From Deltaproteobacteria bacterium UBA1386 (lineage in GTDB: Bacteria > Desulfobacterota > Syntrophorhabdia > Syntrophorhabdales > Syntrophorhabdaceae), in the NCBI GenBank assembly GCA_002305765.1, contig DBQU01000060.1:1-29070 (forward strand): a stretch of 29,070 nt of DNA, read 5' to 3'. The notes below the pieces were generated by a model. The model worked only from the letters and a program-made list of their open reading frames with translations, made no database searches and was not told where the DNA came from. How positions within the stretch are numbered: the stretch's first letter is position 1; every line of letters begins with the position of its first letter. The translations under genes were made by a program, and so were the position numbers. Shown one piece after another: positions 23,724 through 29,070 of the stretch.

Positions 23724-24974
23724 CTAGCCATAGTTGCCGAGCACGTACTCGAAGCGCGCCTTGAAGTCTTCCGGCGGCATGTTGGCGGTCCGGGCGAGGT
23801 GAGCCAGATGGGAAGCCTCGAAGTCCTCCCTCTCAAGGCGTATCATGTATTTCCTGGCGACCTCATATGTTTCTGTCGCCATATCCACCGTTCTGATCTT
23901 GACCTTTCCCGTTCTGTAGTCGATGATCTCAACAAAGGGAAGGGGCCTCAGATTGCCTTCGTAGGCTACTATCATTGAGCCGGTGCCGCCCTTGAGAAGG
24001 TACCTGACGGCGCCGTAGCCGAGGTTTCGCGTGTATTCGACATCGAAAGGTATCGGATTGGCGGCGCGAAGCTCGTAGCCGATGTTCTTGTCCACGATAT
24101 TGACCTCGATGCCCATTTCGCCAAGGGTCCTGTTGACAAACTCCCTGAGGACCCGTCCGAGTTGTATCTCCGAGAGCTTGAGTTCGCCTTTTTCGTTGCG
24201 TTCCACCTCTTCGTACTTGCCAAGCTCCTCGAGATCGAATTTTTCCGATATTCCTTCGGCGAGGATAGCAACGCCGTAATCCCTGTCCATGCTTTTTCGT
24301 TTCACGATGGAGCCCGTGAGGATATCGGCGACCTTTTTGAAAGAAAGCTTTTCCTCGGGGAATTCCTCGGGTATGAGTGACAGGGTCGCCCCCGCCGCTT
24401 TGCCCATGCCCAGCGCCAGATGTCCCGCGTGTCTTCCCATCGTCGTGATGAAATACCAGCGGCCCATGGTGCGGGCATCCTCGATGATGTTGTTGACGAT
24501 GTAGACCCCCACGTGGCGGGCGGTCTGGAAACCGAAGGTGGAGAAGCCGCCGGGAAGGGGTATGTCGTTGTCGATGGTCTTCGGGGTGTGGACGACGCTG
24601 ATAGTGCCCCGGGCCTCGCGCTCTATCCAGTTCGCCATGTAGAGAGTGCCGTCGCCGCCGATGGTGATGAGGTACTTGATGCCCGCGCTTTTCAACGTCG
24701 CCATCAAGGTCTTGAACTTCGCCTTGGCGTTCTCAGGTTTGTCCCGCGACGTCCTGAGGATGGACCCTCCGGACGCGTGGATGCGGGAGACATCGTCGAT
24801 GGTCAGGGGCATGAATATGTCCTTATGCCCTTCGAAGAGGGCCTTGAAACCGCCCTTGATACCGACGACCTTCTTCCCCGAATTGATGGCCTCGATGGTT
24901 GCTGCGCTGATGACGCCGTTGATACCCGGCGCGGGTCCGCCGCCGACAATTATTCCAATGGTTTCTGCGTTCAT
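23724..24974 (-). CDS. pfkA: 6-phosphofructokinase family enzyme, phosphoryl donor uncertain
   Basis: Phosphorylates fructose 6-phosphate. 416 residues, longer than the 320 of E. coli PfkA and in the size class of TP0108/plant-like enzymes. The nucleotide site is GGGPAPGING (11-20) and the donor loop GGDGT (106-110). The catalytic loop is PKTIDNDI (131-138) with K132, and MGR is at 179-181. In this family Gly at the GGDG position goes with ATP and Asp with pyrophosphate, while Lys before TIDND is usual in PPi enzymes but also occurs in plant ATP-PFKs. The donor therefore cannot be read safely. No binding site precedes the ATG. Confidence 0.88.
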   Translation of the reverse strand: MNAETIGIIVGGGPAPGINGVISAATIEAINSGKKVVGIKGGFKALFEGHKDIFMPLTIDDVSRIHASGGSILRTSRDKPENAKAKFKTLMATLKSAGIKYLITIGGDGTLYMANWIEREARGTISVVHTPKTIDNDIPLPGGFSTFGFQTARHVGVYIVNNIIEDARTMGRWYFITTMGRHAGHLALGMGKAAGATLSLIPEEFPEEKLSFKKVADILTGSIVKRKSMDRDYGVAILAEGISEKFDLEELGKYEEVERNEKGELKLSEIQLGRVLREFVNRTLGEMGIEVNIVDKNIGYELRAANPIPFDVEYTRNLGYGAVRYLLKGGTGSMIVAYEGNLRPLPFVEIIDYRTGKVKIRTVDMATETYEVARKYMIRLEREDFEASHLAHLARTANMPPEDFKARFEYVLGNYG

Positions 24975-24981
24975 GGTCTAC

Positions 24982-25010
24982 ATTGTGCATCTTTCCACCT
25001 TTCTTTGCAA
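24982..25010 (-). promoter_or_regulatory. Candidate promoter of the phosphofructokinase gene, possibly leaderless
   Basis: On the minus strand TTGCAA (25010-25005) is followed after 17 bp by CACAAT (24987-24982), 4 of 6 to the -10. The -10 ends only 7 nt before the ATG at 24974, so transcription would start at or next to the start codon. Confidence 0.35.
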
Positions 25011-25049
25011 GGGTTTTTGTATTATCCTGTTTCCGGTATCGGGGCCGCG

Positions 25050-25883
25050 ATGAAGATCGGTTTCCATGTCTCCATAGCGAAGGGATTCGACGACACGCTG
25101 AAGGGAGCGAAAGCGCTCGGATGCGAGGTGGCGCAGGTCTTTGTCAAGAACCCGAGGTCCTGGGAACAAAGGGTGCTGTCCGACGCCGACCTCGCGGCCT
25201 TTGGCCGCCTGTCGGCGGAGCTGCCCGTTTTCGCCCACCTGTCCTACCTTCCCAACCTGGCGAAGATCGACGGGGATGAGCGGAACCTCAAGGGGCTCCT
25301 CCACGAGGCCGCCCTTTGCGAAAAGCTGGGGATCGGGTCCCTCGTCGTTCACCCCGGCTCCCGTCCCGACAGGCTCTCGGGTGCGAGAATGACCGCCGAG
25401 GCGATAGACCGTGTTCATGACCGCCATGATGTCACGGTCCTCATCGAGAACACGGCCGGGCAGGGGAACGTCATAGGAAGGGACGTCGAAGAGCTGGCAC
25501 GCATGTACGAGGGCGTTTCCAACAAGGAGAAGACCCTGTTCTGCATCGATACGGCGCACCTGTTCGAATCGGGATGGGACATAAGGAAGAAAGGCGTCTG
25601 GAAGGGATTCCTCGACGAATTCGAGAGGACACTGGGCCTCGACAGGATCGGTCTCTTCCACCTCAACGATTCAAAGGCGGCGGCCGGCTCCCACGCCGAC
25701 CGTCACTGGCACATCGGCCAGGGTGAGATCGGCCTCACGTTCTTCCGGATGCTCGTGAGGGATAAAAGATTTGCCCATCTGGGCGGCGTCATGGAAACGC
25801 CGAAGATGGGCAATATGGACGAAGTCAATATGGAGGTTATGCGCTCGCTACTTCCTCCGCTGGTGCCGCGTTCTTCTTCTTAG
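25050..25883 (+). CDS. nfo: Endonuclease IV (AP endonuclease)
   Basis: Zinc-dependent AP endonuclease for base excision repair, TIM barrel of 277 residues. I start at ATG 25050 (MKIGFHVSIAKGF), which matches the family N-terminus; an open frame reaching back to 24420 is antisense to phosphofructokinase. Metal and active-site blocks: AQVFVKNPRSW, FAHLSYLPNLA, LVVHPGSR, IENTAGQGN, CIDTAHLFESGWDI, FHLNDSKAAAGSHADRHWHIGQGEIG and METPKM. The gene is divergent from phosphofructokinase. Its last 36 bp are overlapped antisense by a tiny ribosomal protein gene. Confidence 0.95.
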   Translation: MKIGFHVSIAKGFDDTLKGAKALGCEVAQVFVKNPRSWEQRVLSDADLAAFGRLSAELPVFAHLSYLPNLAKIDGDERNLKGLLHEAALCEKLGIGSLVVHPGSRPDRLSGARMTAEAIDRVHDRHDVTVLIENTAGQGNVIGRDVEELARMYEGVSNKEKTLFCIDTAHLFESGWDIRKKGVWKGFLDEFERTLGLDRIGLFHLNDSKAAAGSHADRHWHIGQGEIGLTFFRMLVRDKRFAHLGGVMETPKMGNMDEVNMEVMRSLLPPLVPRSSS

Positions 25884-25940
25884 TTTTTTATATTTGTGCT
25901 TCCTGATCTTCTTCTTCCTCCACTTCATCACACTGCCCAT
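25848..25940 (-). CDS. 30-residue bS22/AURKAIP1-COX24-like ribosomal protein
   Basis: Tiny very basic protein, too short for standard ORF calling. It starts MGSVMKWRKKKIRKHKYKKL and ends RRRTRHQRRK. This closely resembles mycobacterial bS22 and the bacterial AURKAIP1/COX24 (mitochondrial mS38) family in order and spacing: MGSV, a lysine run, KHxKLxRRTRxQRRK. Such proteins bind 16S rRNA in the small subunit. AGAGGTGAGG ends 4 nt before the ATG at 25940. A promoter candidate lies just upstream. The last 12 codons and the stop are antisense to the nfo 3' end, so mRNAs from the two genes would be complementary there. Confidence 0.87.
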   Translation of the reverse strand: MGSVMKWRKKKIRKHKYKKLRRRTRHQRRK

Positions 25941-25954
25941 TGCCTCACCTCTTT

Positions 25955-25984
25955 GATATATGAAAGTCGAAAACCGTTTGTCCA
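25955..25984 (-). promoter_or_regulatory. Candidate promoter of the bS22-like gene
   Basis: On the minus strand TGGACA (25984-25979, 5 of 6) is followed after 18 bp by TATATC (25960-25955, 4 of 6). It predicts a very short leader carrying only the ribosome binding site. Confidence 0.45.
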
Positions 25985-26086
25985 GAGTCCGTGAACGCTA
26001 ACAACATAACCTTACTCCGCTATTTTTTCAAGCAGATAATGAAGGCACCACCATTTTGCCTCACCCCGCCACTCCTCCCGATTATA

Positions 26087-26115
26087 TTGAATTCAGAAGG
26101 CAAAACCGCTATAAT
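26087..26115 (+). promoter_or_regulatory. Strong promoter of tRNA-Arg
   Basis: TTGAAT (26087-26092), 17-bp spacer, and a perfect TATAAT (26110-26115). The expected start is about 26122, a few bases before the tRNA. It may also transcribe the structured region that follows, since no terminator is seen directly after the tRNA. The stretch 25985-26086 before it shows no other feature. Confidence 0.75.
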
Positions 26116-26125
26116 AGTCCACCAC

Positions 26126-26199
<74 letters not shown>

Positions 26200-26250
26200 C
26201 TTGTTATTTCAATAGGTTACGAGGCATTCGGGGGGAGGGGAGAAAAGCTG

Positions 26251-26400
26251 TGCTACCCCCAGTGCGACCCTGGAAGGGGTTTCTCAGAGATTTCTGAAGG
26301 TCTTATCCGCATAGAATATAGATCACCGTAAAGACTCTCACCTTTTACCGCACATCGCACGATCTACGGGAAGAAGCTGTGCTGCCCGGAGAGGGTAGCA
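26251..26400 (+). ncRNA. Possible 5' domain of the structured region
   Basis: TGCTGCCC (26380-26387) and GGGTAGCA (26393-26400) form an 8-bp hairpin with a 5-nt loop and one G-U pair. The same 3' strand is also perfectly complementary to TGCTACCC at 26251-26258, so two folds compete. A further hairpin is TCAGA-GATT-TCTGA (26284-26297), enclosed by GACC/GGTC (26266-26269 / 26299-26302). No coding sequence is convincing here. Whether this belongs to the same RNA as 26450-26830 is unknown. Confidence 0.35.
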
Positions 26401-26449
26401 TGGAGGTTACGCTGTCGACCAGATTCCATTGGAGGGACAATGCAGAGAG

Positions 26450-26830
26450 ACGCGGCGGTGGAGACGCCGCGTTGCCTTTCAGACAAAGAGATGTGACCTG
26501 GGACCCCCCCGTTCCGGGTCCCTCCCCAGGTCGTGAAAGGCAGTGTGTTGTTTGTAGTATCGTTCTTCTGATGATTGCAAACATACACGCTCCCGTGACC
26601 ATCGGAGCGCGAGAAAAAGATACTTCCTCAGGGGAAAAACGGGGGATTTCCCTCTGGAGAGGTGGTTCTTTGTTTCTTCGCGCGTTAGCGTGTGCCTTTA
26701 ATAAAGAACCGCGGAAAATGCCAACTACAGGTTGCCTTTAACGACGTGGGGAGGACCCACACATGGGGGGGAACCCACGTCAAATTTCTTTGTCTGAAAG
26801 GCAACGCGCCCTTGTAGCTATGAGGCGCGT
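26450..26830 (+). ncRNA. Candidate large structured RNA of unknown class
   Basis: A perfect 22-bp pairing joins 26468-26489 (CGCGTTGCCTTTCAGACAAA...) to 26787-26808, extendable to 25 bp with one G-U. Inside, hairpins follow almost end to end: 26495-26532 (12 bp, one bulge), 26543-26590 (12 bp, one bulged U, one G-U), 26626-26662, 26664-26710 (8 bp, capped by CGCGCG-TTAG-CGTGTG with two G-U pairs), and 26743-26781 (8 bp). Flanking hairpins at 26450-26472 and 26804-26830 share ACGCG/CGCGT with the foot of the long helix, so they are alternatives to it. The G-U pairs work only in plus-strand RNA. A reading frame across 26379-26741 looks random. It lies downstream of a tRNA in an accessory region. 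A MITE-like element with 22-bp inverted ends is the main alternative. Confidence 0.55.
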
Positions 26831-26909
26831 ACTTTTGAGAGAGAACGAGCTTACATTAAGGGGGTGGGGGGCAGTACTCTATATTAATACTCATTATACA
26901 AACTCCCCT

Positions 26910-26939
26910 AGCGGAAGTTCCCAAAATGGAACTTCGGCT
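26910..26939 (-). terminator. Hairpin directly 3' of the repressor gene
   Basis: AGC-G-GAAGTTCC and GGAACTTC-G-GCT pair through 8+3 bp with one G-G mismatch and a 6-nt loop. It begins 4 nt past the repressor stop. There is no T-run after it on either strand, so factor-dependent termination, mRNA protection or a binding site are all possible. Confidence 0.45.
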
Positions 26940-26942
26940 GAC

Positions 26943-27593
26943 TCAAACAATATCCTTCAGAACCTTCACCACTTCCCCGGCGACATTCAGTTCACCCACG
27001 GGGCGGATGTCGGCAGGATACACCGCATTGTCCGCAATCAACTTCACCCCGGGACCACCGGGCGCAGCCCTTCGAACGAGCCAGGTGTCATCCTCCCTGA
27101 GCACATACACCGCTGCCCGGCGGAGGTCGTTGGATTCCATATCGACAAGGAGCAGATCTCCCTGTACCAGAGTGGGAGCCATAGTGTTGTCCGGCATTTC
27201 GATGATGAAGAACTGCTCGTACCCTGGCGACAGGCTCTTATTGGTAATGACGTGCCAGGGCCTGTCGGGAGGGACAGGGATCGCGGGTTCCAGCTGAGTG
27301 TCACCAGGATGTGACAAGAGGGCAGGAAAGAGCCAGTGGCGGTCGATCGTGTGGCGGTCCAACAATATGTGGTCCAGGGAAATGTCGTGCTTGCTCGCTG
27401 CTTCCACCAAGAGTTCATACGGGACTTTGTTCCGGCGTCGGTAACCAGCGATCGTTGATTGCGCCACATCCAGGAAGTGAGCGAGATCGAGGTCGGTATC
27501 GATCTCGTCACCGCTCGCTAATGTAAGTGCTGCCTTAAATCTATCAATGATTTCGCCAGCATTGAGGAAGTCGTCCCTGGAAAATTTCTTCAA
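26943..27593 (-). CDS. CI-type phage repressor with degenerate S24 domain
   Basis: 216 residues. N-terminal helix-turn-helix of the phage CI repressor type (about 8-80: DLAHFLDVAQSTIAGYRRRNKVPYELLVEAA, then HDISLDHILL). C-terminal LexA/S24-like domain at about 125-212 (FFIIEMPDNTMAPTLVQGDLLLVD, AAVYVLREDDTWLVRRA). The catalytic serine of the usual GDSM motif is threonine here (T137 in DNTM). The usual lysine before R is arginine (R174 in LVRRA). Self-cleavage on SOS induction is therefore unlikely, although the fold may still dimerise. The start is TTG at 27593 with AGGTG 4 nt upstream. The gene is divergent from the HTH gene at 27720, the usual phage immunity arrangement. Confidence 0.85.
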   Translation of the reverse strand: MKKFSRDDFLNAGEIIDRFKAALTLASGDEIDTDLDLAHFLDVAQSTIAGYRRRNKVPYELLVEAASKHDISLDHILLDRHTIDRHWLFPALLSHPGDTQLEPAIPVPPDRPWHVITNKSLSPGYEQFFIIEMPDNTMAPTLVQGDLLLVDMESNDLRRAAVYVLREDDTWLVRRAAPGGPGVKLIADNAVYPADIRPVGELNVAGEVVKVLKDIV

Positions 27594-27604
27594 TGAGCAC
27601 CTGT

Positions 27605-27643
27605 CATAGCATTTTTTACTTGCAGCTTATTTCAACATAGCAT
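27605..27643. promoter_or_regulatory. Repeated CATAGCAT words, candidate repressor operators
   Basis: CATAGCAT occurs at 27605-27612 and again at 27636-27643, 31 bp apart (about three helical turns). The second copy sits at the -10 of the rightward promoter, and the first lies 12 bp before the repressor start codon. Such placement would allow a repressor to control both directions. Confidence 0.4.
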
Positions 27644-27648
27644 ATACT
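27620..27648 (+). promoter_or_regulatory. Promoter of the early operon
   Basis: TTGCAG (27620-27625), 17-bp spacer, TATACT (27643-27648; 5 of 6). It drives the rightward genes beginning at 27720 with a leader of about 65 nt. Confidence 0.6.
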
Positions 27649-27683
27649 GTGACAATGAAAACGCGACATAAACATATATGCCT

Positions 27684-27705
27684 AACAATTATTGAACAAT
27701 TATAG
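27684..27705. repeat. Tandem 11-bp direct repeat in the early leader
   Basis: AACAATTATTG (27684-27694) is immediately followed by AACAATTATAG (27695-27705), 10 of 11 identical. It lies between the promoter and the ribosome binding site of the HTH gene, so it may be a second regulator site. Confidence 0.5.
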
Positions 27706-27719
27706 CTGAGGAGGCAGCT

Positions 27720-27965
27720 GTGGTCAAGGTAAATACGGAACTGAAGAGCAAGAGGATGTTAACGGAGGCGGAAACAGCTGAGCTATTTGGCATCAGCCAG
27801 GCAACTCTGAGGTGTTGGAGGAACCAGGGCCGGGGGCCACGATACTACAAGTTGCAGCCGGGGCGACGAGGTCACGTTCGGTACAAGATCGAGGACGTGG
27901 ACGCCTACCTGTGCGGCCAACCCGTGGAAACCCTGGACTCAATGAAACAACAGCAGGAGAGTTAA
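27720..27965 (+). CDS. AlpA/excisionase-like helix-turn-helix protein
   Basis: 81 residues, one MerR-like/HTH_17 domain at about 12-65 (MLTEAETAELFGISQATLRCWRNQG, GPRYYKLQPG, HVRYKIEDVDAYL). Proteins of this type act as excisionases (Xis) or as early transcription regulators (AlpA). The start is GTG at 27720 with GAGGAGG 5 nt upstream. It is the first gene rightward of the repressor and is followed after 1 nt by a probable replication gene. No integrase is visible to support an excision role directly. Confidence 0.8.
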   Translation: MVKVNTELKSKRMLTEAETAELFGISQATLRCWRNQGRGPRYYKLQPGRRGHVRYKIEDVDAYLCGQPVETLDSMKQQQES

Positions 27966-27966
27966 G

Positions 27967-28437
27967 GTGAAGCAGACCAATAAACCCGTCAGGAAGCGCG
28001 AGAATTACATAAGAATAGAACCCATCGCATTGGTCGGATACACGGTAATACCACACCAAATTATCGAGGCACCACTTTCCCCCTGGGCGAAGGCTGTTTG
28101 GATGTACTTATACAGCCGGCCGCCAGGCTGGCAGATCTTTCGCAACGATATCCTGAAGCGTTTTCGGGCGGGATCGATGTCCACGAAGCGATTGCTGGCG
28201 GCAAGCAAAGAACTCCAGCTAGAGGGTTACTTGAGGATCACTCCCATCAAGGCCTGCAACGGAAAGTATGATGGCTGGCGATGGCAGGTTGCCGCGTTGG
28301 CGGACACTGAGTGGCAAGCAGCCGCAGCGCGGAAGTTCAAGGTCAAGACAATACAGGTACAGGCTCCACTGGGTACTGGAAGGATTGCCGTTCCGCTAAA
28401 GATTATCGAGAGAAAGCTGGAGAGGAGTGAGAGATGA
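27967..28437 (+). CDS. Winged-helix protein, phage replisome-organizer-like
   Basis: 156 residues. Residues about 36-95 form a winged-helix motif (LSPWAKAVWMYLYSRPPGWQIFRNDILKRF, then STKRLLAASKELQLEGYLRI). It resembles the N-terminal HTH of phage replication-initiation proteins, where the domain reads LSPxAKxLxxYLxSRPPxW. The rest is basic with no recognised domain, and no DnaD C-terminal domain is seen. The start is GTG at 27967 with AGGAG 7 nt upstream. Its stop overlaps the next start (ATGA at 28434-28437). Function is by similarity of context and motif. Confidence 0.65.
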   Translation: MKQTNKPVRKRENYIRIEPIALVGYTVIPHQIIEAPLSPWAKAVWMYLYSRPPGWQIFRNDILKRFRAGSMSTKRLLAASKELQLEGYLRITPIKACNGKYDGWRWQVAALADTEWQAAAARKFKVKTIQVQAPLGTGRIAVPLKIIERKLERSER

Positions 28438-28715
28438 CGAGAGGCATAGGTAAGGGGAAGGGAAGTTGGGAATCACTGGTGCGGCGATGCATTGACGACG
28501 GTCAATTATCACCCGATGCGACAGGAATCATGTACATGATGTCCCTCATGTTTTTGCAGAAACTTTGGCCAGCCACGGTCCAAGAAGACGAGCTCGTGAC
28601 CTGGTTGAAGGACCGATCAAAAGCGAACGACGCGACGTTACGGAGAGCCATCGAGGAACTGCTCAAAGAAGGGTACCTTGTCGCGGTGACCATGACAAAG
28701 GAGGCGCAACTATGA
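28434..28715 (+). CDS. Small winged-helix-like protein of the early operon
   Basis: 93 residues. The pattern LSPDATGIMYMMSLMF, then ELVTWLKDRSKANDATLRRAIEELLKEGYLVAV has the same layout as the winged helix of the preceding gene: a helix after LSP, a basic recognition region, then an L-x-x-GYL wing. The two may be distant paralogues. The start overlaps the previous stop and the stop overlaps the next start, both by ATGA. No exact family was recognised. Confidence 0.6.
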   Translation: MTRGIGKGKGSWESLVRRCIDDGQLSPDATGIMYMMSLMFLQKLWPATVQEDELVTWLKDRSKANDATLRRAIEELLKEGYLVAVTMTKEAQL

Positions 28716-29053
28716 CATGGCATAGAGAACGCAAGGCCCGCGGCGGTAAGGAGAATCTCCCAGAAATAAAAGAGATATTTGACCATTATCGTACGGTCAG
28801 CCAAATGCGGACGCGGACGAAGGGTTGGATAGATTACCGAGTCGACGGGGCGCAATTGCGTCGAATGCTCGAACGGGAGGAGCGAGAGGAGCGGGCAGTG
28901 GCGGTATGGTTGATCAAGGAATTCATTGATCAGCATTTCGTGGCCAACAACGAAATGTCCAAGCTGAGACTCAGCTACATATTGTGGAAGTACCAAGTGG
29001 AATCGAAAGAGAGAAGCAAACCACCGACGTGGCGGAGGTTCGCATGCGCATGA
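28712..29053 (+). CDS. Unknown small charged protein
   Basis: 113 residues from ATG 28712, chosen because AAAGGAGG lies 8 nt upstream and it overlaps the previous stop by 4 bp; an open frame back to 28565 is out of context. It is rich in Arg, Glu and Lys, with a helical stretch DGAQLRRMLEREEREERAVAVWLIKEF. No family is recognised. It belongs to the ATGA-linked early operon. Confidence 0.6.
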   Translation: MTWHRERKARGGKENLPEIKEIFDHYRTVSQMRTRTKGWIDYRVDGAQLRRMLEREEREERAVAVWLIKEFIDQHFVANNEMSKLRLSYILWKYQVESKERSKPPTWRRFACA

Positions 29054-29070
29054 CCCCCACGAGATCCACC
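29050..29070 (+). CDS. Start of a further early-operon gene, cut by the window edge
   Basis: An ATG at 29050 overlaps the preceding stop as ATGA, the same arrangement as the two junctions before it. Only seven codons are visible (MTPTRST). A second in-phase ATG at 29044 is an alternative start. Confidence 0.3.

Noticed and set aside
24420..25049. N-terminal extension of endonuclease IV by 210 codons
   Set aside because: It is antisense to phosphofructokinase, and the endonuclease family begins at MKIGFHVS (25050).
26379..26741. A 120-codon open frame in the structured region
   Set aside because: No binding site or recognisable domain, composition follows the hairpins, and the frame crosses the long inverted repeat.
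26468..26808. Retron msr-msd or group II intron
   Set aside because: No reverse transcriptase gene is near, and the size and pairing pattern do not fit msr-msd. Intron domain V was not recognised.
26763..27314. Plus-strand frames opposite the repressor
   Set aside because: They are antisense to a well-supported CI/S24-type repressor and have no domain or binding site.

Overview
The window is GC-rich, densely packed bacterial chromosome followed, after a tRNA-Arg gene, by the edge of an accessory (prophage-like) element. The core gene set suggests a strict anaerobe of the Desulfobacterota/deltaproteobacterial type, with Syntrophorhabdaceae-like bacteria as one possibility. It includes a full three-domain NifU with NifS, LL-diaminopimelate aminotransferase (DapL), a siroheme-decarboxylase-type AsnC protein, a 2-hydroxyacyl-CoA dehydratase-family protein, ThiH, a SPASM radical SAM enzyme and a cluster-type LarE. 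This taxonomy is inferred from gene content only.

Layout. Positions 1-3216 (minus strand) run nfeD, qmcA-like SPFH gene, DUF3617 protein, ilvE, then the first codons of another gene. Positions 3505-4932 hold a lone radical SAM/SPASM enzyme with a PqqD-like N-terminus behind a promoter with a palindrome. Positions 5092-10130 form a sulfur island: cysK and larE (+) converge on nifU, nifS and cysE (-). Positions 10320-12934 are a tightly overlapping thiE-thiS-thiG-thiH operon without thiF or thiC. Positions 13089-17910 (+) are an AAA/CYTH Ttd14-like protein, a solo 2-hydroxyacyl-CoA dehydratase-family protein, DUF4911, TldD without TldE, and a PAS-GGDEF diguanylate cyclase. DapL (-) follows, then ahb-hemL-alr (+), then HD-GYP and phosphofructokinase (-), then endonuclease IV (+). 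A 30-codon gene for a bS22/COX24-like ribosomal protein lies antisense to the 3' end of nfo. It is too short for ordinary ORF calling.

Intergenic repeats. Three gene junctions carry a palindromic element built from 8-9 bp units around CTTGAATCG, with a half copy at a fourth. Each lies just 3' of a gene or operon end and probably acts as a terminator-like repeat.

Accessory end (26200-29070). Downstream of the strong tRNA-Arg promoter and gene is about 740 bp without convincing coding capacity but with dense complementary pairing. A perfect 22-bp pairing (26468-26489 with 26787-26808), extendable to 25 bp with one G-U, closes a 341-nt domain of consecutive hairpins. Several pairings use G-U wobbles that hold only if the plus strand is RNA. 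This looks like a large structured RNA and is the best candidate here for something undescribed. It is followed by a CI-type repressor (-) whose peptidase-like domain has lost both catalytic residues, a divergent control region with repeated operator-like words, and an early operon: an AlpA/Xis-like HTH, a replisome-organizer-like HTH, a second winged-helix-like protein, an unknown small protein and the start of a further gene, most of them joined by ATGA overlaps. No integrase is visible.
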